The position numbers and the translations under genes are program-made. A DNA stretch of 31,242 nt, taken from contig JARRQJ010000025.1 in assembly GCA_037381915.1 (NCBI GenBank), forward strand, positions 1 through 31,242. The letters run 5' to 3'. The notes under the pieces are model-generated. The model was not told where the DNA came from. It saw only the letters and a list, made by a program, of their open reading frames with translations, and ran no database searches. This DNA comes from JARRQJ01 sp037381915. GTDB lineage: Bacteria > Pseudomonadota > Gammaproteobacteria > DRLM01. Below, piece by piece: positions 1-7,264 of the stretch; position 1 is the stretch's first letter; each line of letters starts with the position of its first letter.

Positions 1-153
1 TTCACCGCCATCGTCCCTCTGACCGAGGCGGCGCGCTGCGAAGAGATCGCCCGGATGTTGGGCGGCATGGAGATCACGCGCCAGACCCGCGCCCACGCCA
101 AGGAAATGATCGCCCGCGCTCGGAGTCCCGCCGAACCGCTGCCGGAGGTCTGA
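1..153 (+). CDS. recN: DNA repair protein RecN, C-terminal end (partial)
   Basis: The window opens inside an open frame of 50 codons ending in TGA at 151-153. The translation has the typical end of RecN, the SMC-like ATPase of double-strand break repair: a segment LTEAARCEEIARMLGG followed by an ITRQTRAHAKEMI helix, matching the conserved C-terminal region with its 'R-x-x-E-I-A-R-M-L-G-G' signature. Only this tail is present, so the ATPase and coiled-coil parts lie upstream. Position next to fur and bamE matches the recN-fur-bamE order known in pseudomonads, which supports the call. Confidence 0.85.
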   Translation, partial: FTAIVPLTEAARCEEIARMLGGMEITRQTRAHAKEMIARARSPAEPLPEV

Positions 154-211
154 AACCACACAGTGCTGTTTGCTGGCGCCTATCTAAGTAAACCCTGATC
201 ACTTCTTTTGC

Positions 212-317
212 CGTCATTCCGGCGAATACTCAAAGGGCACAAGAACCGGAATCCGGAAAACCGCTGAGTTAAAAGCACTGGCTTCCGGGTTTCCGCTACG
301 CTACGCCCGGAATGACG
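212..317. repeat. 106-nt interspersed repeat, copy 1 (inverted ends)
   Basis: A 106-nt unit starts with GTCATTCCGG and ends with CCGGAATGAC, so its ends are inverted repeats. A second unit of the same length and orientation lies at 4955-5060. Shared internal words include GGCACAAGA, CCGGAATCCGGAAA and GCTACGCCCGGAATGACG. This copy sits about 60 nt after the recN stop and copy 2 about 80 nt after the smpB stop. It looks like a REP/MITE-type non-autonomous element. Confidence 0.75.
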
Positions 318-838
318 GATTATTCAGACCTTCCCCAAAATCGAATTTGACTTAGTTGCGACGCATCAGCATGCGTGACGGGTGACAAAAAATACTGCTC
401 TTGATCCCTCCTCCCTCGGGGATTTATGCCCTTTAGGGTAGAAGGTTAGGATGAGGGCAATCTTTCAAGAAGTTGCAGCATGTTACTCCCCTCACCCCGA
501 CTATTCCCGCCGGGGGGCGCCAAAACATTGTGCTCCCGTACGGCGGGGAAAAGGTCCACCGGACCTTTTCCTTTTTCCGCCTCACCTCCTGGAGGGGAGG
601 GATGAACTGGCGATATCTTCTAGAGCGGCACTTAAGTAAGTTTGGACCACCCTTACTTTTTGGATAGGTTCAAGTTTTGGTAATGCACGATCACTGCGCA
701 CAGACCCTTCCTCGCGTGGATGATAGGCGCCAACCCCGATCGCACCAACACAGCCCCGTTCAAGTCGCACGACAGCAAGCCAAGATTGAAAGTCCAGGCT
801 GAAGGGGAAAGGGATTTCGCCGCCGCAATGCCTGCGGT
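318..838. other. Intergenic stretch between recN and fur
   Basis: No credible gene is seen; short open frames here lack recognisable protein content or start signals. The stretch holds C-rich/G-rich hairpin-forming segments (about 404-446 and 488-602) such as CCTCCCTCGGGG followed by AGGATGAGGG. These resemble similar segments near 1683, 5097 and 6893, suggesting a dispersed short repeat family. The rest (about 610-838) shows nothing I can name. Confidence 0.4.
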
Positions 839-1178
839 CTATTTCTCGGCCTCTTTGGCCCGGCAGTCGGCGCACTTGCCGTAGATGTGCAGACTATGGT
901 CGGTGATGGAATAGCCGTGTTTCTTGGCAATGGCGCGCTGCCGTTGCTCGATCACCTCGTCCACGAATTCGTCGACGCGACCGCAGGACACGCACAGGAT
1001 GTGATCGTGGTGCTTGGTAGACCGTCGCCAGGCCCACGTCTTCCCCGCCGTCCAGCAAGGCCTTGTACACATCCTCAGCGCGCATGTGCAGATGGCTATT
1101 ATGCTCGAGGATCTCCAGGATCTTGACGCGCGGCAGGGTCGCCTTCAGGCCCGCCTTCTTTAACTCAAGGCTCTCCAC
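839..1178 (-). pseudogene. fur: Ferric uptake regulator Fur, disrupted by internal deletion
   Basis: Two reading frames on the minus strand together give most of Fur, the iron-responsive repressor. The first (GTG start at 1176-1178, with GGAGG seven bases upstream) encodes the N-terminal winged-helix part, starting MESLELKKAGLKATLPR and reaching the conserved GLATVY. The second frame resumes at HHDHILCVSCGRVDEF and runs to the end, including the C-x-x-C pair CVSC and C-terminal GKCADC. Against the family layout, about 29 residues between ATVY and HHDH are missing, and the junction near 1013-1016 is out of frame. The lost part holds the rest of the DNA-recognition helix, the wing and early metal-site residues. 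As written, no working Fur can be made. Neighbours (recN, divergent bamE) are the usual ones, so this is the native locus rather than a stray copy. A sequence or assembly error remains possible. Confidence 0.85.
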
Positions 1179-1294
1179 GCGCGCTTACCTCCGGGGATAT
1201 TGGGGTCACATTGAAAGGTCATGACAGGGCAACGCCGATTCGGTTAACATTCGCTACCTTACAGCAACATATTATCCGTGAAATCGCCCTGCGA

Positions 1295-1648
1295 ATGCAA
1301 ACTATTCTCATTTATCTTATTGCCAGTGTGGTCATATTCCTGGCCGGCTGTACCATTCACATCCCCGACGTCCAACAAGGCAACGTCCTGGAGCAGAACG
1401 TGCTGGCACAACTGCACACCGGGTTGAGCAAAAAACAAGTGAGCTTCCTGATGGGGACACCGATCATCCGCGACGTCTTCCACCCCGATCGTTGGGACTA
1501 TGTCTATATGCTGGAATCCCAGGGTAAAAAGACGATCCGCAAACGGGTCACGGTGTTCTTCGATCACGATACCGTCAGCCGAATCGAAACCGACGACGTA
1601 GACATGCCCAAGGCGGCCCCCGCCACCAAGGAAAACCCCAAAGGTTAG
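1295..1648 (+). CDS. bamE: Outer membrane assembly lipoprotein BamE (SmpA/OmlA)
   Basis: Encodes a 117-residue lipoprotein. I chose the ATG at 1295 because it puts a standard signal peptide first (MQTILIYLIASVVIFLAGC) with the lipobox LAGC and acylated Cys19; an in-frame upstream start at 1211 would add 28 residues before the signal. The mature part carries the SmpA/OmlA fold signature: a helix with GLSKKQVSFLMGTP, then DRWDYVYMLESQGK and a strand ending VFFDHDTVSRIE. BamE stabilises the BamACD complex that inserts beta-barrel proteins in the outer membrane. It is transcribed divergently from the fur remnant, the usual arrangement in pseudomonads. A possible -10 box TATTAT lies at 1270-1275 without a convincing -35. 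Confidence 0.93.
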   Translation: MQTILIYLIASVVIFLAGCTIHIPDVQQGNVLEQNVLAQLHTGLSKKQVSFLMGTPIIRDVFHPDRWDYVYMLESQGKKTIRKRVTVFFDHDTVSRIETDDVDMPKAAPATKENPKG

Positions 1649-1682
1649 TGAATTGCCTGATAATCGCCGATGCCGAACAAAA

Positions 1683-1724
1683 CGCTCCCTCTCCCTCAGG
1701 GAGAGAGAAGGGGTGAGGGGCTCA
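1683..1724. repeat. C-rich/G-rich hairpin repeat after bamE
   Basis: A segment of pyrimidine-rich CTCCCTCTCCCTC followed by complementary AGGGAGAGAG and then GGGGTGAGGGG. It can fold as a hairpin and is similar to segments near 404-446, 5097-5140 and 6893-6935. It lies 35 nt behind bamE and could act as a transcription end or mRNA stabiliser, though it has no T-run. Confidence 0.5.
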
Positions 1725-1855
1725 AGTGATAAATAGCTTAAGGTAATCCCTGATCCTATGCATCTCCCTTAGGAGGAAAGACCGTTTTGACCCCTGTCGA
1801 GGGCAGGGAAATACGCCATGTGAGTTGCAGGCGGAACGGCGGGGGCGCACCGGCG

Positions 1856-2209
1856 TTAAGATCCGGCGGCCTCTGGGGTATCCCCCTTGTCGACGCCGCC
1901 GCCCTTCTTCATTACCTTGCCCTGGGCGGCACGTTGCTTGCGCACCTGTTTGGGATCGGCGATCAGGGCGCGGTAGATCTCCACCCGATCGCCATCACGC
2001 AGCGGCGCGGTGAGCTTGCTCAGCTTGCCGAAGATCCCCACCTTGTTCACCGCCAGGTCGATTTCGGCGAAATTGTGGAGTATGCCGGACAGCTTGATGG
2101 CGTCGTCCACCGTGGCGCCCTTTTCCACCTTGAGCGGAACGATGACCTGGGTGTCGGGCCGGGCGTAGGCCACTTCCACCTGGATGGATTCAGCGTGTTC
2201 CGTAGACAT
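1856..2209 (-). CDS. rnfH: RnfH family ubiquitin-like protein (RatB)
   Basis: A 117-residue protein with the compact beta-grasp (ubiquitin-like) fold of RnfH: IQVEVAYARPDTQVIVPLKVEKGATVDDAI, then a middle AEIDLAVNKVGIFGKL and the closing LRDGDRVEIYRALIADPK. The last ~30 residues are a basic, glycine-rich tail (RKQRAAQGKVMKKGGG). The molecular role of RnfH is not established; it is regularly encoded beside ratA. Here its start overlaps the end of ratA by 20 bases (2190-2209), so the two are almost surely cotranscribed and translationally coupled. The family assignment is firm, the function is not. Confidence 0.92.
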   Translation of the reverse strand: MSTEHAESIQVEVAYARPDTQVIVPLKVEKGATVDDAIKLSGILHNFAEIDLAVNKVGIFGKLSKLTAPLRDGDRVEIYRALIADPKQVRKQRAAQGKVMKKGGGVDKGDTPEAAGS

Positions 2210-2627
2210 CGATGGCGCGTTTGCAAAAGGAATCCACCAGGGTGTTGGCGATTTGATTGAACAGCGGCCCCATGGCCATGCCGACCAGTTTGTTGGCGAA
2301 TTCGAAATCCAGGTCCAGCGATACCTTGCAGGCGGTATCCCCCACGGGTTCGAAGTGCCAGAAGCCGTCCAGATGGCGGAATGGCCCCTCCACCAGCCGC
2401 ATCTCGATCATCTTGTTCCGCTGCAGGCGGTTGCAAGTGGTGAAGGATTTCTCCAATCCGCCCCGCGCCAGGTCCAGGGCCGCCCGCACCTCGTCGTGAT
2501 TGCGGCTCAGCTCCCGGGCGTTCTTGCACCAGGGGAGAAATTCCGGATAGGACTTCACGTCGTCCACCAAGGAAAACATCTCCGCGGGCTGATACGGCAC
2601 CAGGGCACTGCGTTTAATCGTCGGCAT
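2190..2627 (-). CDS. ratA: RatA / START-like coenzyme Q-binding family protein
   Basis: Encodes 145 residues of the SRPBCC (START-like) superfamily. The opening MPTIKRSALVPYQPAEMFSL, the segment DVKSYPEFLPWC and the later GPFRHLDGFWHFEP are hallmark motifs of the RatA/Coq10 group. E. coli RatA was described as inhibiting 70S assembly, while the homologue Coq10 binds ubiquinone in mitochondria; either role could apply. The protein is cytosolic, with no signal sequence. It heads the ratA-rnfH pair and is normally found divergent from smpB; here a transporter gene intervenes, ending 14 bases downstream of where ratA begins and on the same strand. Confidence 0.93.
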   Translation of the reverse strand: MPTIKRSALVPYQPAEMFSLVDDVKSYPEFLPWCKNARELSRNHDEVRAALDLARGGLEKSFTTCNRLQRNKMIEMRLVEGPFRHLDGFWHFEPVGDTACKVSLDLDFEFANKLVGMAMGPLFNQIANTLVDSFCKRAIDVYGTR

Positions 2628-2641
2628 GTATACAGTTTACA

Positions 2642-4021
2642 CTAGGCGATGACGCCGATGGCGTTGAGGAACACGATTACCACGCACACCGGCGTGATAT
2701 AGCGCACCAAAAACCGCCACAACTTGTAGCCGATACGGTTAACGATGGCCAATTCCTCGCGTACGTCCGCCTCGCGCATCACCCAGGCGGCGAACACGGC
2801 GATGAACAGGCCGCCCAGGGGCAGCATGATATTGGAGGTAAGGATGTCGATGACATCGAACATCCCGCTGTCCTTGACGGACCCCGCGAAGTGGAACTGG
2901 AACTTCCACACATTGAAGGACAGCACGGTCACGATTCCGAGGAGCCAGGTCACCACCCCCAGCCAAAGGCAGGCTGTGAGGCGACGCATGCCGCGATTCT
3001 CCACCAGCCAGGTGACCGCCGGCTCGATCAAGGAAATGGACGAGGTCCAAGCGGCGAAAACCACCAGCACGAAGAACAGCGCACCGAAGAAGCCGCCACC
3101 CGGCATCTGGCCGAAGGCCACCGGCAAAGTGACGAAGATCAGACCCGGCCCGGCGGCAGGCTCCAGGTGATTGGCGAAGACAATGGGGAAAATGACCATT
3201 CCCGCCATCAGCGCCACCAGGGTGTCGGCGCCGGCGATGAGGAAGGTAGTCTTGGCGATGGAGACGCGTTCCGGCATGTAGGAGCCGTAAATCATGATCG
3301 CGCCCATGCCCAGGCTGAGGGTGAAGAAGGCATGGCCCATGGCGACCAGCACGCCGTCCCGCGACAACTTGCTCAAGTCCGGCTTGAACAGAAACTCCAG
3401 GCCCTTGGCGAATGCGTCGGTGCTCATGGCGTAGCCCACCATGATCACCAGGATCACGAACAGCGCCGGCATCAGGAAACGCACCGCCTGCTCCAGGCCA
3501 CTACGTACACCCCGCGCCACCACGACCATGGTCATCACCATGAAGACGGTATGCCAGGCCAGCAGCTGCTCCGGCGAGGCGAGGAAGTCGTGAAAGATCT
3601 CCCCCACATGCTTCGCATTGGCGCCGTGGAACATGCCGATGGCGGAACGGAATATGTAGGCGATGGCCCAGCCGGCGATCACGCTGTAATAGGACAGAAT
3701 CAGGAAGCCGGCGATGACCCCGGACCAGCCCAGCAGGCTCCACCAGCGGCTGCGCCCCGCCTCCTCGCTGAGGGTAATCATGGTATTGATGGGACTCTGC
3801 CGCCCGCGGCGGCCGATCATGATCTCGGCCATCATGATGGGAATGCCGACCACCGCGATGCACACCAGGTACACCAGCACGAAGGCGCCGCCGCCGTTCT
3901 GGCCGGTGATATACGGGAATTTCCAGATATTGCCCAGGCCCACCGCCGAGCCGGCCGCCGCCAGGACAAAGGCCCAGCGCGACGACCACTCACCGTGGAT
4001 ACTGGTGCGGGGACGCGCCAC
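2642..4021 (-). CDS. Sodium-dependent transporter, NSS (SNF) family
   Basis: Encodes about 459 residues with 11-12 hydrophobic spans. The N-terminal WSSRWAFVLAAAGSAVGLGN followed by IWKFPYITGQNGGGAF is the signature of helix 1 in the neurotransmitter:sodium symporter family (LeuT, MhsT type), with the unwound sodium- and substrate-binding stretch. Such bacterial members import amino acids with Na+; the substrate cannot be read from sequence. I prefer the GTG at 4019-4021 because GAGG lies seven bases upstream; a TTG at 4037-4039 would add six residues. The gene ends 14 bases before the ratA start and points the same way, so it may be cotranscribed with ratA-rnfH. It interrupts the ratA-smpB adjacency common in relatives. 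Confidence 0.9.
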   Translation of the reverse strand: MARPRTSIHGEWSSRWAFVLAAAGSAVGLGNIWKFPYITGQNGGGAFVLVYLVCIAVVGIPIMMAEIMIGRRGRQSPINTMITLSEEAGRSRWWSLLGWSGVIAGFLILSYYSVIAGWAIAYIFRSAIGMFHGANAKHVGEIFHDFLASPEQLLAWHTVFMVMTMVVVARGVRSGLEQAVRFLMPALFVILVIMVGYAMSTDAFAKGLEFLFKPDLSKLSRDGVLVAMGHAFFTLSLGMGAIMIYGSYMPERVSIAKTTFLIAGADTLVALMAGMVIFPIVFANHLEPAAGPGLIFVTLPVAFGQMPGGGFFGALFFVLVVFAAWTSSISLIEPAVTWLVENRGMRRLTACLWLGVVTWLLGIVTVLSFNVWKFQFHFAGSVKDSGMFDVIDILTSNIMLPLGGLFIAVFAAWVMREADVREELAIVNRIGYKLWRFLVRYITPVCVVIVFLNAIGVIA

Positions 4022-4394
4022 GCTTACACCTCGACCCAACTCGTTGCAGACGGCCGCGGGGCGAATATCCGGGGGAAATCCCGGCTCATTTCATTTTTTC
4101 TCATTATCATTCGATCCGTGCCCGCATTGTCATGCTTGCCACAGAGGCAATTCCGCCCTCACGGCGGTGCCGCATTGCGAACCCATGCGAACTCCCTGAT
4201 GCCACCTTGGCGGGTATGCGCCCCCGCCAGGATACGGACATGCTCTTTAACTGCACCCAGCCGTCTATGACCTTCGCCGCCCCTCTCCCGTATTATTGTC
4301 GGCGAAATCAAGCGATTCCTCAACCTGTTGGCCTGACGCACCTCGAGCAACGCGACGCTTCTAAGCGCAGACCCTTCACGTATAATGCGTCTCC
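4022..4394. other. Intergenic region between transporter gene and smpB
   Basis: A 373-nt divergent spacer without a credible gene. Near its right end is the smpB promoter candidate (4381-4386). An AT-rich patch at 4090-4115 upstream of the transporter is the likely promoter area for the minus-strand genes, but I cannot define its boxes. Confidence 0.4.
4381..4386 (+). promoter_or_regulatory. Perfect -10 box just before smpB
   Basis: TATAAT at 4381-4386. No good -35 is visible at the usual distance (TTCTAA at 4359-4364 is the best). A start site about seven bases after the box would fall at 4393, only two bases before the smpB ATG at 4395, implying a leaderless or nearly leaderless mRNA; no ribosome binding site is seen before that ATG either. 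Confidence 0.5.
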
Positions 4395-4874
4395 ATGTCC
4401 AAGGCATCCAAAAACAAATCCCAATCCAGCGCCACCATCGCCCTCAACAAACGGGCACGCCACGACTACAGTATCGAGGACCATTACGAGGCCGGCCTGG
4501 TCCTGCAGGGCTGGGAGGTGAAAAGCCTCCGCGACGGGCGGGTGCAGCTTGCTGAGAGCTACGTCCTGGTCAGGAACGGCGAGGCGTGGCTGTTCGGCGC
4601 CCATATTTCGGCCCTGCCCACCGCCTCCACCCATATCCGCCCCGACGCGACCCGGACCCGCAAACTGCTGCTCAAGCGCGAGGAACTCAACAAACTGATC
4701 GGTGCGGTGGAACGCAAGGGCTATACCCTCGTACCGCTCAAGCTGTACTGGAAACGGGGCCGCGCCAAGATCGAAATCGGCCTGGCCAAGGGCAAGAAGA
4801 CCCACGACAAGCGCGCCGCCGAGAAAGACCGCGACTGGAAGCGGGAAAAGGAACGGCTGATGAAGAATCGCTGA
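4395..4874 (+). CDS. smpB: SsrA-binding protein SmpB
   Basis: A 159-residue small basic protein, the normal family length. It shows the conserved core: NKRARHDYSIEDHYEAGLVL, then GWEVKSLRDGRVQLAESYV, the GEAWLFGAHISAL segment, and the lysine-rich C-terminal tail GKKTHDKRAAEKDRDWKREK that forms a helix in the ribosomal mRNA channel. SmpB binds the tRNA-like part of tmRNA and delivers it to stalled ribosomes for trans-translation. Its partner ssrA follows 380 bases downstream on the same strand, so the two-component rescue system is complete here. No Shine-Dalgarno is seen; a TATAAT box nine bases before the ATG suggests leaderless expression. Confidence 0.96.
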   Translation: MSKASKNKSQSSATIALNKRARHDYSIEDHYEAGLVLQGWEVKSLRDGRVQLAESYVLVRNGEAWLFGAHISALPTASTHIRPDATRTRKLLLKREELNKLIGAVERKGYTLVPLKLYWKRGRAKIEIGLAKGKKTHDKRAAEKDRDWKREKERLMKNR

Positions 4875-4954
4875 GCGTTCGGCCGATTCGGCCCTATCGG
4901 TAGCGCTCCACGAAACAACTTCTGATCAAGGATGGTCTCAATAGCGTCCACGGT

Positions 4955-5060
4955 GTCATTCCGGCGTATAGCCTGAAGGGCACAAGAGCCGGAATCCGGA
5001 AACCCGCCGACTTAAGCGGACCGGGGTCCGGGTCTGCGTTATGCTACGCCCGGAATGACG
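4955..5060. repeat. 106-nt interspersed repeat, copy 2 (inverted ends)
   Basis: Same length and orientation as the unit at 212-317, beginning GTCATTCCGG and ending CCGGAATGACG. Conserved inner words GGCACAAGA, CCGGAATCCGGAAA and GCTACGCCCGGAATGACG are shared; the middle differs by scattered substitutions. It lies in the 380-nt spacer between smpB and ssrA. Confidence 0.75.
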
Positions 5061-5096
5061 AGTAAACTGGCCCTGGACCAGGCCGGCAAAGATCGT

Positions 5097-5140
5097 CTCC
5101 TCCCCCTTCGAGGGGGAGGCCGGGAGGGGGATGGGGCGCT
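5097..5140. repeat. C-rich/G-rich hairpin repeat before ssrA
   Basis: CTCCTCCCCCTTCGAGGGGGAG forms a very stable short hairpin with a TTCG-containing loop, followed by GGGAGGGGGATGGGGC. It belongs with the similar segments at 1683-1724 and 6893-6935. It lies between smpB and the ssrA promoter and could limit read-through. Confidence 0.5.
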
Positions 5141-5205
5141 TATGTGTGTATGCTTAACGAAACCCCTCACATCTATGCCCGCAAGCCCCGACCGCTGCAC
5201 GCCTA

Positions 5206-5234
5206 TTGGCACTGAACCCCTACCCCCGTATACT
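5206..5234 (+). promoter_or_regulatory. Sigma-70-type promoter of ssrA
   Basis: TTGGCA at 5206-5211 and TATACT at 5229-5234 are separated by 17 bases, the ideal spacing. The expected start site near 5241 lies about 14 bases before the mature tmRNA 5' end at 5255, fitting a short precursor leader removed by RNase P. Confidence 0.85.
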
Positions 5235-5254
5235 GTCTAACTAATTGAACCAAA

Positions 5255-5632
5255 GGGGGCGACCTGGTTTCGACGTGGGTTGCAAAACCTGAGGTGCATG
5301 CCGAGGGGCAGATGACCTCGTAAATCCAGCTGCAAACTTATAGTTGCCAACGAAGACAACTACGCACTCGCTGCCTAAAACCCAGTAGGGTGCCCTCTGA
5401 CCGAGGCCGTGCTTGTGCGCTCGGAGTCCATTTCGGTGGACATTCAGGGGTCATTTCTCACAAGATCGCGGGGACGCGCGTCCGGAGCCGAACCGCTAAA
5501 TCCTAACGGAATCGCCGAACGTTTTCCCTGCCCATCGGGTAGCGTGCGGTTAAATTAATAGATGTGGATAAGCATGTAGAGCCGAAGGCGGAGGACTTGC
5601 GGACGCGGGTTCGATTCCCGCCGCCTCCACCA
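5255..5632 (+). ncRNA. ssrA: Transfer-messenger RNA (tmRNA, SsrA)
   Basis: A 378-nt tmRNA. The 5' end GGGGGCGACCTGGTTTCGACG and the 3' end CGCCTCCACCA pair as a seven-base acceptor stem (5255-5261 with 5622-5628), including a G3-U70 wobble, the alanyl-tRNA synthetase identity signal; CCA is encoded at 5630-5632. The T arm has GGGTTCGATTCCCG. The resume codon is GCC at 5346 and the tag frame 5346-5378 reads ANEDNYALAA then TAA, a typical gammaproteobacterial proteolysis tag. The RNA works with SmpB to free stalled ribosomes. The 3' end is also a classical integrase target, and an integrase remnant begins 149 bases downstream. I found no second copy of the 3' end within the window. Confidence 0.97.
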
Positions 5633-5667
5633 TTTAATCATCCAAAGCCATCCAGCAACGTCCACAG

Positions 5668-5691
5668 AAACCCGCCAAGTGCGGGTTTTTT
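5668..5691 (+). terminator. Intrinsic terminator of ssrA
   Basis: AAACCCGC (5668-5675), loop CAAGT, GCGGGTTT (5681-5688) and a T run to 5691 make a textbook rho-independent terminator 36 bases after the tmRNA CCA end. Confidence 0.9.
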
Positions 5692-5780
5692 GTAATGCCT
5701 TTAGTGTACAGCAAAGACTCGGGGTGTCCGTTGACAGGCTAGGTCAACTCGCCTACCCCCCCACAAGGAGTTACCCAAAA

Positions 5781-5996
5781 ATGCCGCTTACTGATAGCGC
5801 AGTCCGCAATGTCAAACCGAGCAAGAAATCGTACAAGCTCGCCGACGGACCAGGGATGTCTTGTTGGTGGCACCAAAATGGAACAAGTGGTGGTAACTCA
5901 GGCGCGGCCAAGAGGGAAAGGAAGGCCCCTATCCCTGGGCGTTCACCCTGACGTTGGCCTAAGGGACGCCAGAGCGCGCCGGAATAGAGCCTGTAT
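5781..5996 (+). pseudogene. Tyrosine integrase N-terminal remnant at ssrA
   Basis: The ATG at 5781 (AAGGAG ten bases upstream) starts MPLTDSAVRNVKPSKKSYKL followed by ADGPGM, the hallmark N-terminus of P4-type phage/island integrases. The frame is then lost; the next family motif, LSLGVHPDVGLRDARARRNRA, appears in the +1 frame from about 5929. Everything beyond (core-binding and catalytic domains with the R-H-R-Y residues) is absent. P4-like integrases often insert at the 3' end of ssrA, so this is the scar of an island that entered here. It is about 70 of the usual ~400 residues and surely inactive. Confidence 0.85.
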
Positions 5997-6100
5997 CTTT
6001 ATATGTTCACCGGATAGGTGTAGTTATATTGCGAATGTACAGGCGGGTCTGCGGCTTAAGGGAGCGCTCTCGCCACGATGCCTGGATAAGGAGGTCGATC

Positions 6101-6451
6101 ATGGATATTCACGATTTGATTCGTCGCTGGGAGAAAGCCAGCGTCACGCGCCTTGCTGTCGAGTCCTTCAGCGTACAACTGCCACTCTATGATGCTGCGC
6201 GGATTGCTGCACTTGTCGAGATATTCCCGCTCAAGAGCAGACAAGAAATCGTGTCGGAGCTCTTAAACGTCGCACTCGATCAGGTCGAGGAAGCATTTCC
6301 CTACGTGCAGGGTGAGCGGGTCATCGCCAAAGACGATCAAGGCGATCCAATCTTCGAGGACGCGGGGCTGACGCCGTGGTTTCTAAGCCTGGTGAAAAAG
6401 CATGAGGCGCGACTCGCATCAGAAGCCGCGCGTAGCGATATGGAACTATAG
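6101..6451 (+). CDS. Conserved small cytosolic protein, function unknown
   Basis: A 116-residue protein with a perfect ribosome binding site (AAGGAGG at 6088-6094, six bases before ATG 6101), which decides the start. No signal or membrane segment. It reads as a helical protein: MDIHDLIRRWEKASVTRLAV, then LYDAARIAALVEIFPLKSRQ, a helix EIVSELLNVALDQVEEAFPY and the conserved-looking VQGERVIAKDDQGDPIFEDAG. From memory it resembles a family labelled in pseudomonads as 'pilin assembly protein' or 'type 1 pili tip component'; those labels are not backed by experiment that I know. It lies in the accessory stretch behind the integrase remnant. Confidence 0.75.
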   Translation: MDIHDLIRRWEKASVTRLAVESFSVQLPLYDAARIAALVEIFPLKSRQEIVSELLNVALDQVEEAFPYVQGERVIAKDDQGDPIFEDAGLTPWFLSLVKKHEARLASEAARSDMEL

Positions 6452-7264
6452 CTTGTTGCCGAAACTGCCCAGATTCTATGCGCAACCGATGACTTGTTCG
6501 CTCTCCAGAATCTAGTTTTGACTGAATAATTAAGACAAATATTTCGATAAATTTGGATAGCAGAACGGGATGGGCATGGAACAGGGCGGCAAGGCTGGAA
6601 TAATTGCTGTTCCCTCTACGGTGTGACCTTCCACCCTATCGATGAATGCGGGGCAAGCCGGACAGAGAAAAGCCCGACCGCTTCGGCGCTGCGCTGGTGC
6701 ATAAATGGCCGGTCAGAAAAAATCGCGCCCGTATTCAGCACCGATCTGCCCGTGTGGCGGGTCAATCAGGGCACTTTTCCAAAATTCTTTGCCCCGTACG
6801 TAGTATCCCTAATAGATGAAATCTATATGGGAATGGTATCACTTATCGGGAACTAATCGAGCGTGCTTTCCGATTAATAGGTTTACTAATGATCACCCCC
6901 ACCCCTACCCCTCTGCCAGAGGGAGGGGGAAAGCGGCGATTTTTTCTGGAGTGGAGCCCAAGTGATTTTGGCTCGCCTCTTAATTTTGAGATGGGTTTGA
7001 GATAGGTTCTGGATGCCCCGGCATCTAATCTGGAAACAGGGAGGGGTCAGCGGTTGAGCGAGTATGCCAGGAACGGTCTGATGTGGGCGCCCGAGCTTTA
7101 ATAATTAAGGAGTTACGCCTTCATTCCGAGCTGCGCCACTTTTTTGAAGCAATGAAGTCGCATCCCGACAGGCTCATAAAATTGGTTCCTTAACCGACAA
7201 ATGCAATAAGGAAAACGCGACAAGGAAGTCGGAAAGATCGTCCTCATTTTTCGGTGGGGAGAGC
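6452..7264. other. Gene-poor accessory DNA behind ssrA
   Basis: About 810 bases with no gene I can support. A short frame at 6623-6856 has no start signal or recognisable content. A CCCCACCCCTACCCCTCTG / AGAGGGAGGGGG segment at 6893-6935 is an inverse-oriented member of the C-rich/G-rich hairpin family. Base composition is lower in GC than the flanking genes, fitting remnant island DNA. Confidence 0.45.

Noticed and set aside
582..875. A 97-codon open frame on the minus strand between recN and fur
   Set aside because: No ribosome site, no family resemblance, and it runs through the hairpin repeat; probably a chance opening.
4090..4115. A Fur-box-like TCATTATCATTC upstream of the NSS transporter gene
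   Set aside because: Only about half of the 19-base consensus is matched and the other half is a run of A/T; with a broken fur gene next door it is tempting, but the match is too short.
2891..4270. A 459-codon open frame on the plus strand
   Set aside because: Exactly antisense to the NSS transporter; His/Gln/Gly-rich composition is the usual shadow of a real gene on the other strand.
4615..4640. CCGCCTCCACC inside smpB as a second copy of the ssrA 3' end (att site)
   Set aside because: The match is limited to about 11 bases, lies within a conserved coding region and upstream of ssrA, so it is not an attachment site.
6623..6856. A 77-codon frame in the gene-poor stretch
   Set aside because: No ribosome binding site, no domain and no neighbour to support it.
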